DNA of 64,000 bases from Intrasporangiaceae bacterium (GTDB taxonomy: Bacteria > Actinomycetota > Actinomycetes > Actinomycetales > Dermatophilaceae). The position numbers and the translations under genes were made by a program. Location of the stretch: contig JAJPIW010000028.1 in NCBI GenBank assembly GCA_021324575.1, positions 44,774 to 108,773 of the forward strand, in the 5' to 3' direction. This document shows, piece after piece, positions 36,185 through 45,028 of this stretch (within the stretch, counting starts at the first letter, position 1; every line of letters begins with the position of its first letter). The notes under the pieces are model-generated. The model was not told the DNA's origin. It saw only the letters and a list, made by a program, of their open reading frames with translations, and searched no databases.

Positions 36185-37920
36185 TGCTGATCCGTCTCAT
36201 CCGCTCGCATCTCAACGCGTATGCCGGTGCCGTCACAGCGATCGTCGTCCTGCAGCTGCTCGCGACGATCACCAGCCTGTACCTGCCCTCCCTCAACGGC
36301 CAGATCATCGACAACGGCGTCGTGACGGGTGACACCGGCTACATCCTCCAGCGCGGCGCCATCATGCTCGCCGTCTCGGTCGTCAACATTCTGGCGACCG
36401 TCGTCGTCGCGCGGAACGCCTCGGCCACCTCTTCCGGGGTAGCGCGCGACCTGCGCTCGGAGGTGTTCGACCGGGTCGGGAAGTTCTCCGCCCAGGAGCT
36501 CTCCCAGTTCGGGGCCCCCACGCTGATCTCCCGCAACACCAACGATGTCCAGCAGGTCCAGATGGTCCTCAACATGGGCCTGATGTTCATGGTGTCGATC
36601 CCGATCATGATGGTCGGCGGCGTCGTCATGGCCCTGCGCGAGGACGTCGGGCTGTCCTGGCTGGTCGCCGTCGCGGTGCCACTGCTCGGTGTCATCGTCG
36701 GCTCGATCGTCACCCGGATGCTGCCCTGGTTCCGGAAGATGCAGGAGAGCATCGACACCGTCAACCGGATCCTCCGCGAGCAGATCACCGGGATCCGCGT
36801 CGTGCGCGCGTTCGTCAGGGAGGACTACGAGGAGCAGCGCTTCGACGGCGCCAACGCGACCTACACCGGGACCGCTCTGGCCGTCGGGAAGCTGTTCTCC
36901 AGGATCTTCCCCCTCGTCATGCTCGTCTTCAACGGCGCGTCGGTGGCGGTCCTGTGGTTCGGGGCGCACCGCGTCGACGCCGGCGAGATGCAGGTCGGCT
37001 CGCTGACTGCCTTCATGACCTATCTGTCGCAGATCCTCATGTCCGTCATGTTCGGCGTCATGATGTCGATGATGATCCCGCGGGCCGCGGTGTCCGCCGG
37101 GCGGATCACCGAGGTCCTTGCCACCGAGTCGAGCGTCGTCGACACGCTGAGCCCCCGCACCCTCCCCACCGAGGTGCTGGCCGTCGCGTTCGACGGCGTC
37201 GACTTCCACTACCCAGGGGCCGAAAAGCCTGTCCTGGAAGGGATCTCGTTCCTCGCCAAGCCCGGGGAGATGACGGCGGTGGTCGGCTCGACGGGCGCCG
37301 GCAAGACCACGTTGGTCAACCTCGTCCCCCGGCTCTACGACGTGACGGGTGGCCGGGTGCTCCTCGGCGACACCGATGTCCGCGATGTCTCGCTCGAGGC
37401 CCTCTGGAGCCGGATCGGCCTGGTCCCGCAGAAGCCGTTCCTCTTCTCCGGCACGGTCGCGAGCAACCTGCGCTACGGCGACTCCGACGCGACCGACGAC
37501 CAGCTCTGGGAGGCGTTGCGCGTTGCCCAGGCCGAAGGCTTCGTCCGGGAGATGCCAGGTGGCCTTGAGGCACCGATCAGCCAGGGCGGCACCAACGTCT
37601 CCGGCGGCCAGCGCCAGCGCCTTGCCATCGCGCGCGCCCTCATCCGTCGCCCCGAGGTCTACCTCTTCGACGACGCCTTCTCGGCGCTCGACGTGGCGAC
37701 CGACGCCCGACTCCGCCGCGCGCTCCGGCCGTGGACCCGCAACGCGGTCGTCATCGTCGTCGCCCAGCGCGTCTCGACGGTCATCGACGCCGACCAGATC
37801 ATCGTCATCGACGACGGGCGCGTGGTCGGGAGCGGCCGGCATACGGAGCTGATCGACTCCTGCCCCACGTACGCAGAGATCGTGGCCTCCCAGGCCCTGA
37901 GCGAGGAGGAGGCGGCATGA
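36184..37920 (+). CDS. ABC exporter half-transporter with a degenerate ATP site
   Basis: A 578-residue type IV ABC exporter half: six membrane helices (about 15-300) and a nucleotide-binding domain with Walker A GSTGAGKTTL and a canonical signature NVSGGQRQRLAIARAL. Walker B is YLFDDAFSALD, so the catalytic Glu is Asp, and the switch His is Gln in VVAQRVSTV. These changes define the degenerate half of heterodimeric exporters such as BmrCD and TM287/288. The substrate is probably a drug or lipid. Start and stop overlap both neighbours. Confidence 0.9.
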   Translation: MLIRLIRSHLNAYAGAVTAIVVLQLLATITSLYLPSLNGQIIDNGVVTGDTGYILQRGAIMLAVSVVNILATVVVARNASATSSGVARDLRSEVFDRVGKFSAQELSQFGAPTLISRNTNDVQQVQMVLNMGLMFMVSIPIMMVGGVVMALREDVGLSWLVAVAVPLLGVIVGSIVTRMLPWFRKMQESIDTVNRILREQITGIRVVRAFVREDYEEQRFDGANATYTGTALAVGKLFSRIFPLVMLVFNGASVAVLWFGAHRVDAGEMQVGSLTAFMTYLSQILMSVMFGVMMSMMIPRAAVSAGRITEVLATESSVVDTLSPRTLPTEVLAVAFDGVDFHYPGAEKPVLEGISFLAKPGEMTAVVGSTGAGKTTLVNLVPRLYDVTGGRVLLGDTDVRDVSLEALWSRIGLVPQKPFLFSGTVASNLRYGDSDATDDQLWEALRVAQAEGFVREMPGGLEAPISQGGTNVSGGQRQRLAIARALIRRPEVYLFDDAFSALDVATDARLRRALRPWTRNAVVIVVAQRVSTVIDADQIIVIDDGRVVGSGRHTELIDSCPTYAEIVASQALSEEEAA

Positions 37921-39947
37921 CCGACCGCATCCTGACCGAGGAGGAGAAGGCGGCGGCCCAGCGTCGTGGCGCCGCCGGGGCGGCCCCGCGCGGCGGCCCG
38001 CCGATGATGCGGATGGGCGCCCCGACCGAGAAGGCCCAGCAGTTCGGGCCGTCGGCCAAGCGGCTGCTGGGTCTGCTCCGCCGCGACCGCACGATGGTGT
38101 GGGGCGCCCTGGCCTTCGCCGTCGTCGCCGTCGCCTTCAACGCCGTCGGCCCCAAGATCCTCGGCGGCGCGACCGACTACATCTTCTCCGGCTTCATCGG
38201 CCGCAGGCTCGGCACGGTCGCGCCGGCCGGTACCCCCGTGTCCGATGTCGTCGCCGCCCTGCGCGCCAAGGGCGACACCAAGCAGGCGGACATGCTCGCC
38301 GGGATGCACCACGTCGTCATCGGGCGCGGTGTCGACTTCACCGCGGTCGGCCACATCCTCCTGCTCGTCCTGGGCCTGTATGCCGTGGCGAGCCTCCTGT
38401 CGTGGGCACAGGCCCGGATCATCGTCCAGGTCGTCAACAACGCGGTCTACAGGCTGCGTCGCGACGTCGAGGTCAAGCTGTCCCGGCTCCCGCTGCAGTA
38501 CTTCGACTCCCAGCCGCGCGGTGAGCTGCTCTCACGCGTCACCAACGACATCGACAACATCTCCCAGAGCCTCCAGCAGACGCTCAGCCAGCTGGTCACG
38601 TCGCTGCTGACCGTGGTGGGGATGCTCGGGATGATGGTCTACGTCTCGCCCCTGCTCGCCGTCATCGCGATCGTCACGATCCCGGTCTCGATCCTGGTGA
38701 CCAAGGGGATCGGCAAGCGGTCGCAGGTGCAGTTCGTCCAGCAGTGGAAGTCGACCGGCGAGGTCAACTCGATCGTCGAGGAGACCTTCACCGGCCACGG
38801 ACTGGTCAAGGTGTTCGGGCGTCAGGAGGAGGTCGGCCGCAGCTTCTCGGAGAAGAACGAGCAGCTGCGCAACGCGACCTTCGGGGCGCAGTTCATCTCC
38901 GGTCTGATCATGCCGATGATGATGTTCGTCGGGAACATCAACTACGTCCTCGTCGCGGTGGTCGGCGGCCTCCGGGTGGCATCGGGGTCGATGAGCATCG
39001 GTGACGTCCAGGCGTTCATCCAGTACTCCCGCCAGTTCACCCAGCCGCTCACTCAGGCCGCCTCCATGGCGAACCTCATGCAGAGCGGTGTGGCCTCGGC
39101 CGAGCGGGTCTTCGAGGTGCTCGACGCCAAGGAGCAGGTGCCCGACCCGGCCCATGCGACGGCCGTCGACGACCCGCACGGACGGGTCGCGTTCGAGGAC
39201 GTGTCGTTCTCCTACGCACCGGATCGCCCGCTTATCGAGGACCTCGACCTGTGCGTCGAGCCCGGTCAGACGGTGGCCATCGTCGGGCCGACGGGTGCCG
39301 GCAAGACGACCCTGGTCAACCTGATCATGCGGTTCTACGAGCTGAACGGCGGGCGGATCACCCTCGACGGGGTCAACGTCACCGACATGACGCGGCACAA
39401 CCTGCGCGACGAGATCGGGATGGTCCTGCAGGACACCTGGCTGTTCGAGGGGACGATCCGCGAGAACATCGCCTACGGCAAGCCGGGAGCCACCGACGCC
39501 GAGGTCCGGGAGGCTGCCGAGGCGACCTACGTCGACCGCTTCGTCCACTCGCTCCCGGACGGCTACGACACCAAGCTGGACTCGGAGGCGGGCAACATCA
39601 GCGCCGGGGAGAAGCAGCTGCTCACCATCGCCCGGGCCTTTATCTCCGACCCGGCCCTGCTCATCCTGGACGAGGCGACCAGCTCGGTCGACACGCGCAC
39701 CGAGCTGCTCGTCCAGAAGGCGATGGCGGCCCTGCGTACGGACCGGACCAGCTTCGTCATCGCCCACCGCCTGTCCACGATCCGCGACGCAGACCTCATC
39801 CTGGTGATGGAGGACGGCCGGATCGTCGAGCAGGGCAGTCACGCCGAGCTGCTCGCTGCCGGAGGGGCATTCGCCCGACTGTATGCCGCGCAGTTCAGTG
39901 GCGCGGCGACCGACGAGCCGGAGGGCGCGCTCGCCGGAGCCCGCTGA
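37917..39947 (+). CDS. ABC exporter half-transporter, catalytic partner
   Basis: A 676-residue partner with an N-terminal extension of about 45 residues, six membrane helices with a long loop after the first (about 85-130) and an NBD with Walker A GPTGAGKTTL, an intact Walker B LLILDEATSSVD and switch His in VIAHRLSTI. Its signature is NISAGEKQLLTIARAF instead of SGGQ. This is the expected match for the degenerate site of the partner protein. The ATG overlaps the previous stop (ATGA). The two halves should form one heterodimer. Confidence 0.9.
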   Translation: MTDRILTEEEKAAAQRRGAAGAAPRGGPPMMRMGAPTEKAQQFGPSAKRLLGLLRRDRTMVWGALAFAVVAVAFNAVGPKILGGATDYIFSGFIGRRLGTVAPAGTPVSDVVAALRAKGDTKQADMLAGMHHVVIGRGVDFTAVGHILLLVLGLYAVASLLSWAQARIIVQVVNNAVYRLRRDVEVKLSRLPLQYFDSQPRGELLSRVTNDIDNISQSLQQTLSQLVTSLLTVVGMLGMMVYVSPLLAVIAIVTIPVSILVTKGIGKRSQVQFVQQWKSTGEVNSIVEETFTGHGLVKVFGRQEEVGRSFSEKNEQLRNATFGAQFISGLIMPMMMFVGNINYVLVAVVGGLRVASGSMSIGDVQAFIQYSRQFTQPLTQAASMANLMQSGVASAERVFEVLDAKEQVPDPAHATAVDDPHGRVAFEDVSFSYAPDRPLIEDLDLCVEPGQTVAIVGPTGAGKTTLVNLIMRFYELNGGRITLDGVNVTDMTRHNLRDEIGMVLQDTWLFEGTIRENIAYGKPGATDAEVREAAEATYVDRFVHSLPDGYDTKLDSEAGNISAGEKQLLTIARAFISDPALLILDEATSSVDTRTELLVQKAMAALRTDRTSFVIAHRLSTIRDADLILVMEDGRIVEQGSHAELLAAGGAFARLYAAQFSGAATDEPEGALAGAR

Positions 39948-40077
39948 CCGGCATACGACAAGGGCCCCGACGGCCGTCCCGGTAGGCGCGCGAGCGCACG
40001 AGGGGCGGCTGTCGGTCTTTGGGTCTAGGTTGGCAAACGGAGGGCCAGCGTCGGCCCTTCAGGAGAAGGAGGGCTCG

Positions 40078-41838
40078 ATGCCGACCGTTGTCCCCGCGCT
40101 CATCCGGAGCGACACCCTGATCCATGCCAACGCCGTGGACTACCTCATCCTGCTCGTCTACTTCGTGTTCGTCCTCGGGATCGGGTTCATGGCCCGGCGG
40201 TCGGTGTCGGACTCGATCGACTTCTTTCTCTCCGGGCGGTCGCTGCCGGCGTGGGTGACCGGGCTGGCGTTCATCTCGGCCAACCTGGGCGCGGTCGAGA
40301 TCATGGGCATGTCGGCCAACGGGGCCCAGATCGGGCTGCCGACGGTCCACTACTTCTGGGTCGGCGCCATCCCCGCGATGCTCTTCCTCGGCGTCGTCAT
40401 GATGCCCTTCTACTACGGCTCCAAGGTCCGGTCGGTTCCGGAGTTCATGCTCCGCCGGTTCGGCACGGGCGCCCACCTGGTCAACTCGCTGTCGTTCGCC
40501 GTGGCCCAGCTGCTCATCGCCGGTGTCAACCTCTACCTGCTCGGGTCGATCGTCCACGCACTGCTCGGCTGGCCGCTGTGGGTGGCGCTCATCGTGGCGG
40601 CCGTCATCGTCCTGTCCTACATCACCCTCGGCGGGCTGTCGGCGGCGATCTACAACGAGGTCCTCCAGTTCTTCGTCATCGTCGCCTCGCTGCTGCCGCT
40701 CACCCTGATCGGCCTGCACCGGCTCGGCGGTTGGAGCGGGATGCAGGCCAAGATCGAGGCGGCCGCCAAGGCCGCCCCCGCCGCTGCCAAGGTGCCCTCC
40801 GCCGCCGACCAGCTGCACTCCTGGCCGGGCCAGGCGCTCACCGGCTTCTCCTCGCCGTTCCTGTCGGTCATCGGCATCGTCTTCGGGCTCGGCTTCGTCC
40901 TGTCCTTCGGCTACTGGACGACCAACTTCGTCGAGGTGCAGCGGGCGATGGCGTCCAACTCGATCTCGGCCGCGCGCAAGACCCCGATCATCGGCGCCTT
41001 CCCCAAGATGTTCGTGCCGTTCATGACGATCATCCCGGGCATGATCGCCGCCGTCCTGGTGTCCGAGATCGCCGACCTCAAGAACGGCGGGCACCCGCCC
41101 GGCGGTGCCACGGGAGAGGGCGTCAAGTACAACGACGCGCTCCTGCTCCTCATGCGCGACGTGCTGCCCAACGGTCTGCTCGGCGTCGCCATCACCGGCC
41201 TGCTCGCCGCGTTCATGGCCGGCATGGCCGCCAACATCTCGGCGTTCAACACGGTCTTCAGCTACGACGTCTGGCAGCGCTACATCCGCAAGAACCACAG
41301 TGACGACTACTACTTGCGGATCGGCCGGCTGGCGACCGTCGGCGCGACGGTCATCGCCGTGTTCACGGCGACCATCGCCAGCGGCTTCAGCAACGTCATG
41401 AACTACCTCCAGACGTTGTTCGGCTTCTTCAACGCCCCGCTGTTCGCGACCTTCATCCTCGGCATGTTCTGGAAGCGGATGACGGCCACCGCCGGCTGGG
41501 TCGGCCTGTCGGCCGGCACCATCTCGGCGGTCATCGTCGCCTTCCTCAGCAAGGACGCCTTCGGGACACTGTCCACCGGGACGCTCAACCTGTCGGGACA
41601 GGGCGCGTCGTTCGTCGCCGCGTCGACGGCCTTCGTCGTCGACATCGTCCTCTCGGTCGTCGTCTCGCTCGTGACCGAGCCCAAACCGGTCGCCGAGCTC
41701 GTCGGCCTCGTCTACTCCGAGACGCCCAAGGCCGACCGCACCGACCCGCTCGAGCACACCTACCCGTGGTACCGACGCACGGTCCCGCTGGCCGGCGTCG
41801 CCCTCGTCATGGTCATCATCCTCAACGCCCTCTTCTAA
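40078..41838 (+). CDS. SSS-family sodium:solute symporter (SGLT-like)
   Basis: A 586-residue symporter with about 14 membrane helices. The N-terminus has VDYLILLVYFVFVLGIGFMARR, FFLSGRSLPAWVTGLAFISANLGAVEIMGMSANGAQ. The GLGFVLSFGYWTTNFVEVQRAMAS segment and the C-terminal extension place it with SGLT-like sugar, inositol or organic-acid transporters rather than with ActP. An AGGAGAAGGAGG ribosome site precedes the ATG. The next gene follows after 9 bp. The substrate is not determinable. Confidence 0.85.
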   Translation: MPTVVPALIRSDTLIHANAVDYLILLVYFVFVLGIGFMARRSVSDSIDFFLSGRSLPAWVTGLAFISANLGAVEIMGMSANGAQIGLPTVHYFWVGAIPAMLFLGVVMMPFYYGSKVRSVPEFMLRRFGTGAHLVNSLSFAVAQLLIAGVNLYLLGSIVHALLGWPLWVALIVAAVIVLSYITLGGLSAAIYNEVLQFFVIVASLLPLTLIGLHRLGGWSGMQAKIEAAAKAAPAAAKVPSAADQLHSWPGQALTGFSSPFLSVIGIVFGLGFVLSFGYWTTNFVEVQRAMASNSISAARKTPIIGAFPKMFVPFMTIIPGMIAAVLVSEIADLKNGGHPPGGATGEGVKYNDALLLLMRDVLPNGLLGVAITGLLAAFMAGMAANISAFNTVFSYDVWQRYIRKNHSDDYYLRIGRLATVGATVIAVFTATIASGFSNVMNYLQTLFGFFNAPLFATFILGMFWKRMTATAGWVGLSAGTISAVIVAFLSKDAFGTLSTGTLNLSGQGASFVAASTAFVVDIVLSVVVSLVTEPKPVAELVGLVYSETPKADRTDPLEHTYPWYRRTVPLAGVALVMVIILNALF

Positions 41839-41847
41839 GGAGTCCTC

Positions 41848-42138
41848 GTGGCCACCACCACCCCGGCGGCGAAGCACACGGCCGGCGCCTTCGACATCCG
41901 CAACTTCATCGGCCTGCTGCTCGGCATCTTCGGCGTCATCCTCGTCCTGATGGGACTGTTCGGTGACAAGGACTACGCCAAGACCGGCAACGTCAACGCC
42001 AACCTCTGGGCTGGGCTGGTCCTCATCGTCGTGTCGGCGTTCTTCATGGGCTGGGCGCGCATTCGGCCGATCGTCGTCCCAGACGACGTCGAGCCGCCCG
42101 AGATCGACCCGACCCGGCCCGGTCCGGTTCGCCGCTGA
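41848..42138 (+). CDS. Small membrane protein paired with the symporter
   Basis: A 96-residue protein with two membrane helices (about 19-39 and 54-72) and a proline-rich acidic tail. The GTG start has AAGGAG overlapping the symporter stop region. Small two-helix proteins often accompany SGLT-like symporters in actinobacteria; this may be an accessory subunit. No named family is recognised. A stem-loop follows. Confidence 0.65.
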   Translation: MATTTPAAKHTAGAFDIRNFIGLLLGIFGVILVLMGLFGDKDYAKTGNVNANLWAGLVLIVVSAFFMGWARIRPIVVPDDVEPPEIDPTRPGPVRR

Positions 42139-42144
42139 CCGACC

Positions 42145-42190
42145 GGAGCTGCTCTCGTATGCCGCGTGACCGGCATACGAGCGCAGCTCC
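42145..42190. terminator. Bidirectional terminator with inverted GTATGCCG arms
   Basis: A 20-bp arm (42145-42164) pairs with 42171-42190 with one mismatch and a 6-base loop CGTGAC. The inner arms are CTCGTATGCCG and CGGCATACGAG. It lies between the convergent small-protein and capA genes and ends right at the capA stop codon. Confidence 0.75.
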
Positions 42191-43426
42191 TCAGGACGTC
42201 GACTCGGTCGCGGTGCAGGTTCCTGTGCTGGCCGGCAGCGAGGTGATCCACTTGTGGACCCGCGCGTACGTCGTGGGGTTGGACGCCTTGGTGACCGGCT
42301 CGATGACGTGGCCGGTGAGGTTGACCCGGGTCGGGGTGTAGACCGCCTTCTCGGTGACCTTGCCCGCGGCGTCCCGGTCCAGGGTCACCGTGGCGATCAT
42401 GCCCTCCTGGGTCTCCGGGCGCAGGCCCTTGGCCTGGGAGGGCGCCTGGTTGGACAGGCTGTTGCCCATCCCGTAGAAGACGAACTTGTCGTTGATGGTC
42501 TGGCAGGGCTGGACGACGTGGACGTGGGTGCCGAGGATGAGGTCGACGTACGGAGAGGCGAGCAGCGCCTTGGCCATCGTGGTCTGGTCCTTGGTCGGGG
42601 CCGAGATGTACTCCTGGCCCCAGTGGAAGCTCACGACGACCACGTCGGCGCCGGCCTGCTTGGCCGCCTTCGCGTCGGCGATGATCCCCGCAGCCCCCCG
42701 CGCGGGCCACAGCGTCTCCTTGAGCCACGGCGCGTCCTTGGGCAGCTGGGTGTTGGGACCCCAGTTGTTGAGGACCGTGTAGCTGTACGCCAAATGGGTC
42801 ACCTTGACCCCCTTGACCGTGTAGGTGGCCACGGCGCGGGGGGACTTCGGGTCGGCCGAGGGACCGGCGTACCCCAGGCCTGCGGCCTTGAACGCGGCCT
42901 GGGTCGAGCGCAGACCACTGAGGCCCTGGTCGAACTCGTGGTTGGAGGCGAAGTCGCAGCCCTCGTAGCCGGCGCTGCGCACCCCCTCGAGGATCTCGTG
43001 CGGGGTGTTGAAGACGAGCACGCCGGGTCTGGACAACCCGCTGTCGGTCTGCGAGACCGGGGTCTCCATGTGGCAGAGGGCCAGGTCGGCCGCGCTGATG
43101 ATCGGCTTGACCTTGGCGAACATCGGGGTGAAGTCGTATGCCGCGCCCTGGCCGGCCTTCTTGGCGTCGGCGGCCGCGTCGTTGCGGACCGGGACGTGGG
43201 TGAGGACGTCCCCCGCGGCCGCGATGGTGATGCTGAACGGCTTGCCGCGGACGGTGCCGTCGGCCGCCGTGGTGGGAGATCCGGTGGGCGTTTGCTGGGT
43301 CGTGGCTCCCGATCCGTGGCCGCCGGAGCCGGCCGGGGCCATCGACCCGTCGCCGAGCGAGCACGCCGCGAGAGCCAGGCAGGTCGCGGCCACCGCGAGG
43401 ACGCCGGCACGTGGTCGAAAGGGCAT
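42191..43426 (-). CDS. CapA-family lipoprotein (metallophosphatase fold)
   Basis: A 411-residue lipoprotein. The signal ends in a lipobox LALAAC with the lipidated Cys at 22, followed by a Gly/Ser/Thr linker. The domain is CapA/PGA_cap: ITIAAAGDVLTHVPV with the first metal ligands, ADLALCHMETPV, CDFASNHEFDQGLSGL, VVVSFHWGQEYISAPT and LILGTHVHVVQP. CapA proteins belong to poly-gamma-glutamate synthesis clusters, but no capB or capC is here, so the role is likely another envelope hydrolase function. The ATG has a GGAGGTC site; the longer frame is rejected. Confidence 0.85.
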   Translation of the reverse strand: MPFRPRAGVLAVAATCLALAACSLGDGSMAPAGSGGHGSGATTQQTPTGSPTTAADGTVRGKPFSITIAAAGDVLTHVPVRNDAAADAKKAGQGAAYDFTPMFAKVKPIISAADLALCHMETPVSQTDSGLSRPGVLVFNTPHEILEGVRSAGYEGCDFASNHEFDQGLSGLRSTQAAFKAAGLGYAGPSADPKSPRAVATYTVKGVKVTHLAYSYTVLNNWGPNTQLPKDAPWLKETLWPARGAAGIIADAKAAKQAGADVVVVSFHWGQEYISAPTKDQTTMAKALLASPYVDLILGTHVHVVQPCQTINDKFVFYGMGNSLSNQAPSQAKGLRPETQEGMIATVTLDRDAAGKVTEKAVYTPTRVNLTGHVIEPVTKASNPTTYARVHKWITSLPASTGTCTATESTS

Positions 43427-43500
43427 GACCTCCACGATAGGTCGGCGAGCCCGGCCTTGGCCGGAGGGCACGCCCCGTCGTCGCGGCGGCTCGACCGCGG

Positions 43501-45009
43501 TCAACCGGCCAGATCGGAGTCGGCAACGACCCGGAGGGCCTGGGCGGCGATGGTGAGGGCGGGGTTCATCGCGGCCGAGGACGGGAAGAACGACCCGTCG
43601 ACGACCCAGAGGTTGGCCAGGTCGTGGGCCTTGCAGTGCCCGTCCAGGACGCTGGTCCCTGGGTCGGTGCCGGCCACGACGGTGCCGCACATGTGGCTGT
43701 TCATCGAGATGTCGAACGGCTGGGTGGCGACGACGTCGTAGCCGGCGCGGCGCATGAGTCGCTTGGTCCGCTTGAGGAGGATCGCGTGCTGACGGGTGCC
43801 GCGGGCCACCCGCGTGGTCCGGATCGCCCCGCGGGGGGAGAGGGTGACCCGGTTGTCGGGGTCGGGGAGGTCCTCGGCCATGACGAGCCACTCGACCGAC
43901 CGTTTGGCCACCTGGTCCAGGACCGGAAGCGGCACGGCGGTGGCATAGCTCTTCATCATGACGCCCTGCACCTTGCCCAGCGTCTGCAGCGAGCCGAGCG
44001 GGTGGCCATCGCCGCCGTCCTCGTACCAGTCGGTGACGGCGAGGGTCTTCTGGAAGACCACGTCGTTGGGGCCGTCGAGGTCGATGCAGGCGATGTGCGC
44101 GTTGTTGTGCATCATGAAGTTCCGGCCGACCTGGCCGCTGGAGTTGGCGAGCCCGTCCGGGTGGTGGTCATCGGCCGACGCGAGCAGGAGGGCGGCGGAG
44201 TTCGCGGACCCCGCCGAGAGGACGAAACGCCGCCCGGTGACCCGGACCTCGGCGCCGTCCCGGGTGGATGCCACGGCGGCCACGACCCGCCGTCCGGTGC
44301 CGTCCGTGAGGAGGCGTTTCACCTTCAGCCCTGTGGCGATCCGTGCGTTCCCGGTCGCCAGGGCCGGGTCGAGGGCACAGGTCTCGGCGTCGCTCTTGGC
44401 ACCCACCTTGCAGGGGAAGCCGTCGCAGGTCCGGCACCGGATGCAGCTCCCGCCGTCGCGGAGGTCGACCCCGATCGACGTCGACGAGGGGTGCACGCCG
44501 GCGACCCGGAGCCGGTCGGCGAGGTGGCGGACGTACGGCTCGTGCGGGAGGGCGGCATACGGGTAGGGCGTGCTTCGCCACGGCTCGGTGGGATCCTCCC
44601 CGGTCGTCCCGTGCACGGCATACGTGCTCTCGGCCTGCCCGTAGTAGGGCTCCAGGTCGGCATAGGAGAACGGCCAGGCCGGCGAGGTGCCCTCCAGGTG
44701 GCGGGTCTGCTCGAAGTCGGAGACCCGGAAGCGGGGGAGCGAGGCGCCGTAGACCTTGGTGTTGCCGCCGACGACGTAGTGGACGCCGGGGTGAAAAGCC
44801 TTGCCGTGCAAGTCTTCCCAGGTCTCGGCGGGTTTGTAGCGTCGGTCGATGAAGACGGCCCGCGGTGACCAGTTCTCCGGCTCGCGGGGCAGCCGCTCGC
44901 CGCGCTCGACGACGAGGACGTCGACCCCGCGTCGGGCCAGGGCCAGCGCCGTCGTCGAGCCGCCCATGCCCGAGCCGATGACGACGACCTCGGCGTCCAG
45001 GTGGTCCAT
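43501..45009 (-). CDS. GMC-family FAD oxidoreductase with a cysteine cluster
   Basis: A 502-residue flavoprotein. The FAD-binding fold starts VVVIGSGMGGSTTALALARRGVDVLVVERG; the GMC core has VHYVVGGNTKVYGASLPRF, and the C-terminus has DISMNSHMCGTVVAGTDP, LWVVDGSFFPSSAAMNPALTIAAQALR. A cysteine-rich segment, CIRCRTCDGFPCKVGAKSDAETC, in the middle suggests a metal or Fe-S site or disulfides. The substrate is an alcohol, probably a polyol or sterol-like compound. AGGAGCGACC precedes the ATG. It diverges from the shikimate dehydrogenase-like gene with only 19 bp between start codons. Confidence 0.85.
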   Translation of the reverse strand: MDHLDAEVVVIGSGMGGSTTALALARRGVDVLVVERGERLPREPENWSPRAVFIDRRYKPAETWEDLHGKAFHPGVHYVVGGNTKVYGASLPRFRVSDFEQTRHLEGTSPAWPFSYADLEPYYGQAESTYAVHGTTGEDPTEPWRSTPYPYAALPHEPYVRHLADRLRVAGVHPSSTSIGVDLRDGGSCIRCRTCDGFPCKVGAKSDAETCALDPALATGNARIATGLKVKRLLTDGTGRRVVAAVASTRDGAEVRVTGRRFVLSAGSANSAALLLASADDHHPDGLANSSGQVGRNFMMHNNAHIACIDLDGPNDVVFQKTLAVTDWYEDGGDGHPLGSLQTLGKVQGVMMKSYATAVPLPVLDQVAKRSVEWLVMAEDLPDPDNRVTLSPRGAIRTTRVARGTRQHAILLKRTKRLMRRAGYDVVATQPFDISMNSHMCGTVVAGTDPGTSVLDGHCKAHDLANLWVVDGSFFPSSAAMNPALTIAAQALRVVADSDLAG

Positions 45010-45028
45010 GGTCGCTCCTCACGGTTGG

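Noticed and set aside
42191..43426. Poly-gamma-glutamate capsule synthesis locus
   Set aside because: Only a CapA-like protein is found; capB and capC are absent from the neighbourhood.
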